Position numbers and translations under genes: made by a program | Notes under the pieces: model-generated | Databases searched by the model: none | Told to the model about the DNA's origin: nothing | Seen by the model: the letters and a program-made list of their open reading frames with translations, nothing else | From: Byssochlamys sp. IMV 00236 | Lineage: Eukaryota > Ascomycota > Eurotiomycetes > Eurotiales > Thermoascaceae | DNA length: 64,000 nt | Reading direction: 5' to 3' | NCBI GenBank assembly: GCA_001931875.2 | Contig: MSJH02000626.1 | Span: 1 to 64,000 of the forward strand | In this document: in pieces, positions 22,034 through 33,468 of the stretch | Layout: each line of letters starts with the position of its first letter | How positions within the stretch are numbered: the stretch's first letter is position 1

Positions 22034-25000
22034 TAGGTAGTATTGGTATTTGACTGGAATTTGGAACCAGCGCAAAACACAGAGAGAGTCAGTCGCGTAT
22101 TGGATTCTCCTTTCTTCCTACTGTAGACAGCATGCAGACGGGAAACTACATCTTCGATTTCCTCTATCTAGATATGCACGAACAGCGCAAACGCTGCTGT
22201 CTGCTGAGGCAGGCCGCAGCCCAGCAAGGGGGGTGGCATCAAGACACCGCTCATACTTGGCTGGTAGGACAGACTAGTTAACTATGTAGGGGCCGCCCGC
22301 AACAACGGTTCCGTTCGATATGCTTGTTGTTGGTGGATAATAAAACTGGATAGGATATGTCAGATGTCTTTTTTCTCCACCGCATCGCGCGGAATGCAGC
22401 GTCCTTACCCGCGCGAAACTAAAAGACCAAATAACCATGGGACAAAACTCACCCGTTAATGTTATCCATTGATCCATGTCCATGGTTGGCCAAGACGAGA
22501 TCGAAAATGTATCGGCCAATCGAGTGGCCTACCGGAGTAAATCAATAACGAACTATCTACCAATGCTAGAAGTTGACTTGTCGACGAGGCGCCCGGGAGC
22601 CGTTCCTGAGGCACTACGGGCGCAAGGCAAATCGCTGACGGGGATCAGGCATCATGGATGACAAGGAGAATCGCTTTTGTGAGGGGCCAAAAGATGTTGG
22701 GATACTACCGTGCAGGGCGTATCTTCTGACAAGAACAACGCCAGAAGCTCAACTACGTATAGTGAATCTTCCATCCACTGCGCTGCCTCCAGATGTTGCA
22801 TTTGGGGCCGGATGAGCAGACCACCCCGGGCTTCGCACAGCGTCAGGCAAGTCGTTAAGTTATACAGATTACAGATTAGGTAATTACTTTGCAGGAAATT
22901 TGACGTCAAACTCAATGTCAGATGATAGACATTATTATCAGGTGTAGTTAATGGCAAGGTCATCTCACATAAGGCAGGGCACGGCCAGAGCGCTCCTGTT
23001 TGTAAGGCGAAGAGAGACTCCATACTCAGTGCGGCAGTTTGTTTTGCTATTAAGTGGAGATCCCTGAGGCTGTCGCAGCAGGCAATAATAATGTCTCGTA
23101 GATACGGATATGTACAGTTCTCTCCGGTGCAAACGACCAAAGGAGTCCCCGCTGGTCCAGGCTATGCACGAAGAGCGTCATGATCCAGATAGTCTCGGGT
23201 CTAGCCAACTGTACGACCTGTTCGTCGCGCTGGCTAGAGCATGTCTGCAGTATATCTCCCGAGCCATACGACCTTCCTACCTCTTTGACTGGTTTGACTC
23301 CAAGTTGCGGTCTGCTGGCCGCCCTGGCGACAGATTATTAGTTTTGATAATACTCAGCATCGCACGGCCAGCGGTCAAGGCACAACAGCCGATATCGCAT
23401 CAATCATGTCTCATGCGGGAAATGGATGAGACACAGGCAAACCGACATTATTGCCTTGCCAGAGCGGATCAAGTATGTAGATATGCGGATACGAGTCTCG
23501 CGTAGGAAACGCGTTTGTGTGTCAAATATCAGAATCCGCAATCAAACGTTCAGTGGAGGCTGGGAGATAGGCGAGTATACTAAACGCACTGGATACCCGT
23601 GGGCCCCGGCTTAGGGCACTGGCCCAGTAGGCGAAGGTTATCCATACATAACGAATTGCTACTGTCTTAGATACTAAACTATGTAGCACGTCTCGTGGCA
23701 TGCTGAATCTCTCGGGCTCTGCCGGCGTCGACTGATTCTCTCTGGACGAATCCCCACGTTGAGAACCGATATTTTGGCACAAAAGAACCGAGAACCTGAG
23801 AGGTCAGTGGTTGCAAAGCCACAGGGTGGCGATTATTAATCGATAGGCGCAGGTATTAGTTAGTTATCTAACTAGGAGCCTTCCCATATTCAGCTGCTTT
23901 CTACAATATGTCAAACCAACAGGCGCGTCGACATTGCTTGCTTACCCTGAGCGTGGGCTGTTGCTTGTTGAAAGAAAATATCATCCGTACAAGCTCCCTT
24001 GATTGTCAAAATAGCACCCAGCACTTAGATTCGTGTCTCAAACGAGATATGTCTTTTGAGCATCACCTTGGCTGTTTGCCCGTTGAGGCAGCGCATTAAT
24101 GGAGACGCTGCGATGACGCGGCTGAACGGGACAAGTCAAGAAGTTCTCCTGATGGAAGCCTGGACCTGAACAGAGCTGCCGATCGGTGTATTGTTGGGGG
24201 AAACTGTTGATTCGATAATGTCTTTTGATATACTTAACTATGCAGATCGATAGGGGCCAGTGGGTAGTTACAGTAGGGCAGGGTGCGGGTTGCCTCTTCA
24301 CCAGTGATACTCACAATGTCTCTGACGCAGATGCTTCGAGAAAAAAGCCTCTTCAGTTCCTGCAGCCTTATATCCATCTGGGATGTCTGTCGATGTCACC
24401 GTCAGCCGTAGACTCGAACCTATGAGGGCTGATTCCGCTTCCAGTCGGTGGGTGTAGGGCTGTGTGATTTGTATGAAATGTACGCAAGAACCGCTGAAGC
24501 CTTCGACCGGGGGAATGCTTGTGCTGAGATCGAAGACCTCTAGAATGTAAAGCCTGTGTCGCACAAGTCTAGGCAGCTGACTACCGATGTGAGGAATCAT
24601 ACTGATTCGCGGATGGTCTTTGTACTACCGCTACACCAGGTCTATATTCCGTGAACCCATCGGCGTCAACGACGGAGATAGGGGCGCTTCTACACCACCA
24701 TTCCTCCGAGAAACATAGCAGCTGGAGTCGATGGATTACAGGATTATAGGCAGAGAGGGGGCTTTTCTTCCTCAAACTACCGGGTGAAACGGTGGGTGAG
24801 TCACCGCATCGAACAATGTGATCCGGGGATAATTAGCAATGTAGAGTAACTACTAACTAGACCTCGTCCACACCGATCCCGGGCGCTGGAAATGCGACAT
24901 GGTTCGATCGCAGATGCCTAGTTCTGGACAGCCATCGGCCTTCTGACGCTGTTTATTGCCAATCTAACTGATTATTACGCCCAATGTGCGGTTTGATAAG

Positions 25001-26395
25001 CCGCCTTCCATCAATTCGCCGCCATACGGGCGCAGCACGACTGTTTCCTGCTGTCCATCCAAAGCAGAATATGGCATCCTCATAGGGCAAACACATTTTC
25101 TCCGTTCGAGTCCCAAGCAAAGCAAAAAGGCAGTACCGTTAGACATTATTATTCAACACGATGAAGATCATTCTATTATGACTCTGTGTCGTGTGCCGCA
25201 GACCCTTGTTGGCAAGCGGGCGGGTAGCCATGATGCCCGACCAGAGAGGCCAACCGATCAGGCCAGAGGATACGATACGTTCGAACAGGACCTGACCAGC
25301 CTTGCGATGACTCCTCTCTGCTGCTTCAGTTATCATGATGAGTAGTATTCTTCCGTTTGAGTACTCATTGCCCTGCTGCCTTCACACATTCCACACAAAC
25401 GGGTGGGAAAATAAAAAAGGGTGGCAGGACAGAATAAATAATCCCTGAAGGACTACCATAACTATCCCCAGTAGCCTCTCTCCACCCCGGGCCCGAGACC
25501 GGGATTGCGCAGCGGAAGAAGAAAAAAACGTGTTCAGCGAGAGTGACAGGGGAATAATCAGCGTCGTCCTCCCCTGTGGCGGTTCGCTAAGAGCCTGTTG
25601 GAGCCCGACTGGACTGGATTGTCGAGCCCAAGCTAGGGGGAACGCCTGGAGGGTCCAAGAAGGAAAAGAAAAGGGAAAAAAAAAGAGACTTCTTGGACGC
25701 CACAACCAGCGCGGGCCAACCGAGCCAAAAAGCGCCCCCCTCGCACTCCTACAAAACTTGGTAGACTCCCGCTCGCCGCCCACGGTTGAACTTCTTCTCT
25801 TTTCCCCGTCAACTCTAGCCCCAAACCCCAACCTCTGGGTTTCGCTCTCTACAGACAACCATCAGATATATTAATATAAATACATATCAACCAACCAACT
25901 GATCCCTCTGGCTTGGTTTCTGGCGTCGCGCGTCCGGGAACCTGCTCAATAATAATTCCTCAGGATTCCTCTGAAGGAAAGCATATTCTCGCCACTCGCG
26001 CGGTTTGGGATTCGAATTCCGTCACTGGGATCATCCCAATCCTCACCTTCGTCGCGTCTTGTCGACAGAAGCTCAAATGCACGCTCACCTCACCGACGCC
26101 CAACCCTTTCTCTTTATTCGATTGAAGGCTGTGCCACGGTGACGGCTCGCCTTTGCCTTTCTTCGATTTGATTCCGTCTTTCGCGCTATTCTTCTTTCTG
26201 CGGTCTGAGCGATATCCTGTACACTATATACATACATCTGGGGTGTTTGTTTGATTTCTTTTCTTTTTTCCTCTTTTCTCGTTACTCTCTGGGTTTTCAT
26301 CCTCTTTCCCAGCAGTCGCGCCAAAAAAGAGTCTCTCATCCACAGAGTCGGAGAAGAACAATTCACTGCTCGGATCTCATGCCATTCCGTCGATA

Positions 26396-27643
26396 ATGTA
26401 TCACTATTCCAGTCCACCTCCCGGGTGGTCTGCTTACGAATACACGACCTCGCCGCCAACCTCTCCTCACTACGTCTACTACTCGTCCCAGTACGCCAGC
26501 CCGCACGCCTCCCCGCGCGGACCGTCGAAACGACACAACCGCAAGGCTAGTTACGCCGGGCCCAGGGAGTCGGCAGGATGGTTCTCGGGGTATCAGTCGC
26601 AGAGTCACTATGAGGCGATGCCAGAATATGCGACGCCGCCGCGCAAGCACGAACATGTAAGTGCTAGTTTCGGTGGCAAGAGGACGAAGTGTGCACCGCG
26701 TCGGTTCTCGACGTCGGGCACCCGGCCATTCTATGGCTGTGACTACTACGATGAGGTCCGTCCGTCGCGTTCGCAGAAGCGGTCCATCTTTGTGGATGTG
26801 ACCGACGATGCGCGGGAATACGTCTATGTCGAGCCCTCCGGGGCCCGTCCGTCTCGGGGTTACTATGACCCTGAGACGGACGACGACGGCGATGACTACT
26901 ACCAGTCTTATCGATACTCTTCGTCTACAGGCAAGCCAAGACCAGCCACTGATCATTATTACACTTATCAGGTTCCCGTTTTCGACGAGACGGACACGCC
27001 GAGACGGTCACGGGCCCGCCGCGCATCCACGTCGACACGCACTCCACAGAAGCCTAAACCATCTGCTAGCTCCAAGTCGCCACCCAAGGCAACAGAGGAA
27101 GACGCGCGCAGGAAAGGGATCCCGCCAGGCTATTCCACTAAGAACTGGGATCCGACGGAAGAGCCAATCATCCTGCTTGGTAGTGTCTTTGACGCCAACT
27201 CGCTAGGCAAATGGATTTACGACTGGACGGTGTTTCATCTCGGAGCTGCAACGCCCATGGCAGAAGTGGCAGGTGATCTATGGCTGTTGTTGATCAAGTT
27301 GGCGGGCAAGATGAAGAGAGCTGAGGAATGCGTCGACCGGATCTATCGCCCAGACGCCCGTGAGATGGTGGAGGACTTCATCAAGAGTGGTGCGCGACTT
27401 TGGGCCCGGTTCGAACGGTTGTTGAAGTCCTGTGAACATTTTATGTGGAAGGCTGCCAAGCGCGAAGGTGGCAAGGGACCCATGTCGATGGGTCGGAATG
27501 CCGGCTGTGAGTTTGTCGATACGATCTTTGGTCGCGATCGCGAGCTGGAAAACACGGAGAAGTTGATGAACAGTGTTCGTTTATGGAACATGCGGTTTGA
27601 CGCCAACTGTGATGGCATCCTCCGCAGACCGTCGACTGCTTAG
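26396..27643 (+). CDS. Conserved fungal protein with disordered N-terminus, function unknown
   Basis: A single exon of 415 residues. The first half (1-260) is rich in Tyr, Ser, Pro and Arg and probably disordered, with several Tyr-Tyr and Ser-Pro pairs and an acidic DDDGDDYY stretch. The second half (about 260-400) is compact. It begins GYSTKNWDPTEEPIILLGSVFDANSLGKW and has Trp-Ile-Tyr-Asp-Trp, a hydrophobic helix around DLWLLLIKLAGKM, and further helices. This C-terminal part looks like a conserved fungal domain that databases often mislabel as vegetative cell wall protein. I know of no function. The leader is long and pyrimidine-rich, and large non-coding flanks on both sides suggest complex regulation. 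A stem-loop lies just after the stop. Confidence 0.85.
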   Translation: MYHYSSPPPGWSAYEYTTSPPTSPHYVYYSSQYASPHASPRGPSKRHNRKASYAGPRESAGWFSGYQSQSHYEAMPEYATPPRKHEHVSASFGGKRTKCAPRRFSTSGTRPFYGCDYYDEVRPSRSQKRSIFVDVTDDAREYVYVEPSGARPSRGYYDPETDDDGDDYYQSYRYSSSTGKPRPATDHYYTYQVPVFDETDTPRRSRARRASTSTRTPQKPKPSASSKSPPKATEEDARRKGIPPGYSTKNWDPTEEPIILLGSVFDANSLGKWIYDWTVFHLGAATPMAEVAGDLWLLLIKLAGKMKRAEECVDRIYRPDAREMVEDFIKSGARLWARFERLLKSCEHFMWKAAKREGGKGPMSMGRNAGCEFVDTIFGRDRELENTEKLMNSVRLWNMRFDANCDGILRRPSTA

Positions 27644-27674
27644 ATGATATTTGAGTTATGACCTTCTCACGGAG

Positions 27675-27692
27675 GGCGCACAGCAGTGCGCC
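27675..27692 (+). other. Perfect stem-loop 31 nt after a stop codon
   Basis: GGCGCAC, loop AGCA, GTGCGCC, followed by seven A and, after one G, five T. It lies in the expected 3' UTR of the gene ending at 27643. A role in mRNA stability or 3'-end formation is possible, but inferred only. Confidence 0.5.
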
Positions 27693-28794
27693 AAAAAAAG
27701 TTTTTGATACATTGCTTATCAGGGGAGGACGAGGGGAAGTTGACAACACTTTCTGCGATTCGATTTCACTTCGACATTGCATTGATACACCAGATACCTG
27801 CCGCAAGGCAGGCGCTTTTTGTTCTTTTCTTTCGGCAACATTGCATCTTCTGAATCTCTTTGGATTTGGCTGCGTGATTTTTCGTTTCTGGCGAACTCAT
27901 TTCGTCTAATATACCACTGGTTTTTAGTTCTTTTCTCATCGCTCGTCGGCGTGTCTCTATCGCACTCCCGGGGTTCTGTTGGCGCCCATGCTGCGTTCTC
28001 TCACATTCCTTTCTGGGTCGGGTCTGCGCTCTCGTGTCTTATCTGCTCTTACCGGAGTCAACATGTTCCGTGGGGAAACCTATCTCGAGTTATTTTCTGG
28101 GATCCGTCGAGTCTACAGTTTATTTCCTTTCTCGATGATACCACTTTGTTATTTTCTTCGATCCTGTCTCTTTCCTTACTACTTGCCCGATTGGCCATCT
28201 CTCCTTTGTTCTGTCTCTTTCCACGCGTACATCGCGTTTACCTCTCCTCTAGGCCAGGGTCTCTGCGTGGAAACGGATGTACATACATAGCGGACCAACT
28301 TACCAACCTATCAACTTACAATTAGACCTTTTTACCTTTTTTTTTATTTTCCAAAACAAGTTCCTCTCAAAAGAAAAAAAAAAGCAATTCCATACCCCTC
28401 CATCGTCGTCGAGTAGGATAAACCCCGCAGTCGTAACCACCCATCCAGGCGCCCACCTACCCATTCTAGCAACAACCCCAGCGTCAGAGTTAACCCAGTT
28501 AGACAGTTTACTAGAGTAGATAGTCGTAGTAGTCAAAAACTGATGTCACTCATCTCATCCCCTCCCCCATCCCCCCTCCTGCTCGTCACGATATCTCCCA
28601 CCATCCTACTCCGAACGCACAGCGTAAGATATCCGACCTATCCCGTCCTTTAGCGCTGGGTCTAAGCAAGACCCATCCCCTCCCTAAATAAGTAAGTTTA
28701 GTTAACTAAGTACGTTATCTTACTTGCTAAATACAATAGCACATGCATTAGTTAAACCGCTTCGTTGTTCCTGGATTGGACCAATTAGGTTTTA

Positions 28795-28814
28795 GGATAG
28801 GATAGGATAGGATA
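28795..28814. repeat. GGATA tandem repeat
   Basis: Four exact GGATA units in non-coding DNA. Confidence 0.9.
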
Positions 28815-30215
28815 TGGGACCCTGCATGCACGGTTATCTCAGCACGTGTATGTGTTTCTGTCTGACGCGACGTAATGTAGAAGAGTCTGAGATGAGATGA
28901 GAAGGGAGGGGGGGCGGGATTACGAGAGATTTAACTAGGTAACTATGAGGTGTTATTATTAATTTAGTACTGGGTCTAGCATAGGTAGGTAGGATATGGA
29001 TGGGATGGGATATGCTTGCTGTTAGTGGTGGAGGAGTCTATGGTATGTTAAAGGTTATGTAGATTTGGATGAGTGTGGGATGGGCCCATGGAGGATGTTG
29101 TACATACATGTATGTACATATGTAGTACATCAATCACATCTATAATACTTCGGGCGAAGTGGGATGGATAGATAGCTCGTTTTCCCATGGCGGGGTATAT
29201 AGGGTGGTTTGGACATTACACTATATCTTTTTGATATCTTTTTTATCTCTTTTTTTTGTTTGTTTGTTGGGGCTAGGGTCCTCTATGATGTTGTGTGATA
29301 CTGATATTCAATGCGATATTATTATTAGTCGTGGTCAGTAAGTACAGTACTTAGTAGTAAGCTACAGTAGCCCTAGGGAGGCGTACAGCTAAAGGAGGGA
29401 AGGGGTAGACAAATCGGGAACGGGAACGGACTTGTAAGACGGAGAGATTATCATTATTATCATCATTATTCCCCCCCTTTATTATCGGATGATTATTTTA
29501 TTTGATTGGCATATTAATCACATCGGTAAGAAAGTTAGTATCTTCGATGAAGTAAGTCTGCATTTCAAGAAAGGTAGCCACCGTACCTAGCTGGGCACAT
29601 TATTCTAGTATACCTGGAAGTATCATTTATTATATTCCATGGATTTAAGAATGTGTGTACAGTAGGTATTTTTACTTATTTTCTATTCTGGATCATTATT
29701 AAACGCGGTTATACCATATAAGAAAATGGGGAGGTCATGGAAGATTCGGGAATCGTGGCCCTTTCGTGTAGTGCATACTTACAACAGTAGAAGAGAGTAC
29801 TGTAGTACTAGACTTTTCGGTAAGTATTGCTTAACTACCTGTGCTTGAGTGGTAGGTGCAGGGCAGGGGTTACAAGATCCCATGAGAGGTGATTACTTTT
29901 GTCCGATTTGTATGTAACTACTTCCATGTTATATATGCATTATGCTGGGAAGGATCATGTATGTGATGTTGTATTGTACATATGTACATTACGTGGATGT
30001 AGTTATGGTACTACGCGTTTGTACTCCACGTAATATGTATGTGCGATTTTTCATGACTTGACTTGTTTAAGAGAAAACTGGGGTGCAGGATGAATATATC
30101 AAACTGAGTTGGGAATGAACTGATCGCGGCATTATACCTTCATTAACTATTTAACTACTTGCAATTCCTAGACAGATGATAAGACAAACTATACTCGGTA
30201 CAGAACGTGGAGTAT

Positions 30216-31466
30216 CTACGCATCCGGTCCCACCGGCGGCGTGCTCGCAGCTAGGTTGCACTGGCGGAAGATCCGAACCTCATTCTCGGCAAAGGCTCCA
30301 ACAACCGAGTGCAGCACGCCCTGGTTGTTGAAGAGAACGAGATCGCCTTCCACCCAGTCGTGCGGATAGACATATTCCGGACTGATAGCCGGACGCTGCA
30401 GTCTATGCACGATCTCTCGCACCTTGGCCAGATCGTCGATCACACTGCCATCCTTCAGATGGATGCGACGGACAGCAGACGGGTGAATCTGCAGTGCCAG
30501 CTCCCCAGTGACTGGGTTCTTCCACGTCATGGGGAAGATCTTGATCTTCTCGGGTTCAATTGGGGGCAGTTCTGACTCTTCCAGCTCCAGACCTTCCGAC
30601 AACAGGCCAAGTCCGTCGGAACGCGACTTGGCTGGGCTCATCCAGATGTACGGATGAGGTGCGTACTCGATCTTGCTGGTGCGCACGAATTCCTTGTCTT
30701 CCTCAGACAGAATATTGTACATGTTGTAGCCACTGACAAACGCAGTCGTTCCCAGCGGCACATCCAGCTCATCTCCGGTGCCATCATCATATCGCACCGT
30801 CTGCCTGCGACCCTTGGGCACAGAAACGGCAAGGAGCGAAGTGACACGAGGTGGGTTCAAGTCATAAAGAGCAGCGTCGATATGCCATCGGTAGAACCGC
30901 GTGTATGCCAGGTCATCTTCATCCGGGATGCGAGTCTTGTGGAACGTCTTATGATGCGGATGACGGAGAGTGATGTTCTCGAGACCCTCATAGCTAGGGA
31001 CGAAGCCGTTTCCAATGACTTGCACCTGCGGCTGGTGAGGGACAGTCTTCAGATCCGGGTGCAGGATGCTGCGTTTGGCATCGAGCGTCTTGCCATGACC
31101 GTAGCTCTCGCAAGCGGGGTCGAATCGGCGAGTGAGCTCATACTGGGCCTTGGCGGAGATATCCGGTTTGCTCTTGATCACTACGACGCTCTTCTTGTAA
31201 AGGGTATCGCGGAGAAGTTCGAAATCCTCGTCTGCAGAGAACGATCAGCGCCTGCTTGTCTCTTGCGAGCCTCATATCACTTGTTCTTACCTTGAGGAGG
31301 TTACCGTTCCCCGGAGTGCTCCCATGACTTTGTAATCTTTATCCCTTGTAGCCTATACCATGGTGCATCACTTACCACTGAGGTTTTCCACGTCGAGGCC
31401 GGTGATAATGGCTCCGAAGTCAACCTTTGACTTTTCGGGCATCTGGATGGACTGAACGCCAACCAT
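30216..31466 (-). CDS. xanA: Xanthine dioxygenase (Fe(II)/2-oxoglutarate-dependent, XanA)
   Basis: Two exons (31466-31376, 31231-30216) encode 368 residues, close to the 370 of A. nidulans XanA. The enzyme hydroxylates xanthine to uric acid with 2-oxoglutarate and O2, an alternative to molybdenum xanthine dehydrogenase in purine use. It belongs to the TauD/TfdA fold. The iron ligands are visible as H147-x-D149 in YRWHID and H338 in GVLHSVVG, and R350 is the expected 2-oxoglutarate-binding arginine. The single intron is 144 nt (GTAAGT...CTGCAG), longer than most here. It contains a second GTAAGA donor at 31291, and attempts at an internal exon gave stops. The upstream region has GATA motifs and a near-match to the UaY site, fitting purine and nitrogen control. 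Confidence 0.93.
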
Positions 31467-31939
31467 CGTCGCGATTTTCCGGTATCTGCTGTTTGTTCTC
31501 GTTGTGAAGATAGCTGCGATATTGCGGCTCTGGTGTATGAAGTGTGAACGAAGGACAAGTCCTGGATGGAGGTGCGATTAAATAACTGATGGCATCGGAG
31601 ACCTCCGCTGGGGGGAGTTAGATAATCCGAGCGATAAGCTGTCACCGCCGAAGTCGCTCGTCGGGGATTCCCGCGGTGTCGAAGATAATTGAAGAAACAG
31701 AAAAGAAATAGAAAAATAGAAAGAGGAAAAAAGAGTGCAGGAAACGATAATCGACTTATCTATGATTCTATTCATATTGTAATATCTTCTGCCTGTAAAT
31801 GCTACTGCCATGAAAATCAGATCATGCTGATGCCAAGAGACTACCTCAGCCCTGCGGCCCTGCAGACGTCGCTCTAGTGTTTTGTCTATACCAACCCCCT
31901 ACATGCTTTTCTTATCATCATTATATAGAACGGACCAGA
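31467..31939. promoter_or_regulatory. xanA promoter region / DUF1275 3' flank
   Basis: This 470 bp contains GATAA-type sites at 31621, 31633, 31684 and 31747, which are candidate AreA sites, and TCGG-N6-CCGC at 31595-31608. No gene is seen. Confidence 0.5.
31595..31608 (-). promoter_or_regulatory. Candidate UaY-like site upstream of xanA
   Basis: TCGG-N6-CCGC differs by one base from the published UaY consensus TCGG-N6-CCGA. It lies about 130 bp before the xanA ATG. Purine-pathway genes in A. nidulans are UaY-controlled. Binding here is inferred. Confidence 0.45.
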
Positions 31940-32820
31940 TCACTTCTTCTCTACGATCGGCTTCCAGAATAACCAAGCAATCGCAATGCAAAACTTCAAT
32001 CCTCCCGCGATCCACAGCGCGCTCTGCATGCCGCCGCTACTCCGGCTGAGCCAGCCCGCCGCAATAGCTCCCACCAGAATGCCCGTCACAGATCCAATAC
32101 GTCGGTTGCGCTTGACGTTCTGCGTCGGTGGCGCAGTTAGAGCTGGATCGGTCGCAATATCAAAGTAGACGCTCGTCAGAACGACCGTAGGTATTTCGTT
32201 GAACCCCATTCCTCGACTCGCAGCCAACTGGCCACCAAACTGGAATGCGAGAAGGAACAAGGGGATTAGCTCGAGGAAGAGACGGCCGCTCGTCAGGGAC
32301 AAGTCGTTGATTGTGTGAGGGATAAGGTCGCCTTCAATGAGACCGGCTGCGATCATGATGAAGATACACTGAACCAGGAACGAGGCGAACAGTGTTCCGC
32401 GCAAACGGGGTCCCGCGCGACGTGTCGCATGGCTGAACGTGAAGGCGCCGCAGAAGAAAGAACTGATCGAGACGAGAGATTTCAACCATCCGTACGGCTT
32501 AGTGAACGGCTGTCCAGAAGCGCCCAGACCGAGGAAGACGGTGTTTCCTTCGCTGCTGTCAGCGATGCCTTGAGGCGGGGCAAGAGGACCTATATACCTG
32601 TCTGCATGGAAATAAAACAGGACCACGCATTGTAGGCGCTTCCATCCGAAAGGCCAGTAATCAGAGAGCAGATGATAAACACCAGGTCAGCATGGTTGGT
32701 GTCCAGGGTCTCCTTGAACCATTGCGCAATTGCAGATGGCCGTCGCTTCTCCAATTGCCCTTCATTCGCTTCGATATCTTGCGGTGCCGCGATTTGCATC
32801 TGCGGTGCGTAAGCCGCCAT
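31940..32820 (-). CDS. DUF1275 (YoaK-type) integral membrane protein
   Basis: Two exons (32820-32598, 32547-31940) give 276 residues. The N-terminal 40 residues are cytosolic-looking, followed by about six membrane segments. Family hallmarks are the DxxAYNAWSCFISMQTGNTVFLGLG block and the FFCGAFTFSH and RGMGFNEIPTVVLTSVYFDIATD segments. The 50-nt intron splits the Thr-Gly codon pair of MQTGN. Only an AAG acceptor at 32550-32548 restores the conserved Gly-Asn-Thr, because nearer CAGs are out of frame. The function of DUF1275 proteins is unknown. They are predicted transporters or membrane scaffolds. The gene lies tandem to and downstream of xanA with no evident functional link. Confidence 0.88.
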
Positions 32821-33468
32821 CTTGTTGCAGAAAGCTTTGCGTGGAATTGGACCGAAAGCCCTCTGTAGAGAAGACTCTACGAAAGCAAAAAAAATATCTA
32901 CGAGGGCGCGTAGTTGAAATGGCGCGATTCAGCCGTGAGTCAACCAGCTTTTCCGACTCGCGGCTAACTGCCCGATCCGGTACGACTACCAAGTATTATC
33001 GCCGAGTTTTCGATTAGCCTTCAAGTTGAAGCGCTACTCCGCGACGATCTAGAGCCGGAGGACTCGTAGTCTGGTTTGGCTTAACTTTCGTGTCAGCCCG
33101 GTTGGGTCATCTCCTCGGAGTCTGGACATGGAGTATCTTGATGCCAAGCACCTCTAGGTACGCCAAGCGGTCTTAGATCCTACGTATCTTCGCCGAGCTG
33201 ATAATAATCAGTCATCTACTTTATCCTATTACTGCCCGTTTTAATTGCGTGAAAGACTCTCTCTTACGGACCTAGCACGGCTAGTGCCGCGGATGTCGTC
33301 AGTTTCGTTCAAGACGCAAGTTGATGTCCAATTCTGATCGATAGGATCGAAATAATATGAATAGATCTGTGTCTTCTTCACTTCTCTTGGGATAAGACAC
33401 TCCTAGCATGTGTAGAACCATATTTCTATTTTCCAAAGGCATCGGACGACTTGCGTCAGTCAAGTCTT
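32821..33468. other. Intergenic, nothing recognised
   Basis: Promoter of the DUF1275 gene and 3' flank of the SDR gene. No other element recognised. Confidence 0.5.

Larger units (their letters stand above)
18810..26395. other. 7.6-kb region without recognisable genes
   Basis: No coding gene could be supported on either strand. Short frames occur, the longest being a 162-codon minus frame at 22652-23140. None shows a domain, start context or convincing splice chain. The last ~0.9 kb (25.5-26.4 kb) is pyrimidine-rich on the plus strand and probably forms the long leader of the gene at 26396. Simple repeats occur at 19367-19394, 21341-21360 and 22016-22033. Confidence 0.5.
27644..30215. other. 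Long 3' flank without genes; pyrimidine-rich, then TGTACATA-containing
   Basis: No gene is recognised in these 2.6 kb. 27790-28350 is strongly T/C-rich on the plus strand. A 168-codon open frame there is compositional and lacks protein-like features. TGTACATA elements occur at 28278, 29099, 29113 and 29975. The 3' flank of xanA (minus strand) ends here. Confidence 0.5.

Noticed and set aside
22652..23140. 162-codon minus-strand frame in the gene desert
   Set aside because: Begins with a non-ATG codon, has no recognisable domain, and an upstream in-frame stop follows closely with no convincing splice site.
27819..28325. 168-codon plus-strand frame
   Set aside because: Hydrophobic only because the DNA is pyrimidine-rich. 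No start context or family feature, and it probably lies in a 3' UTR.
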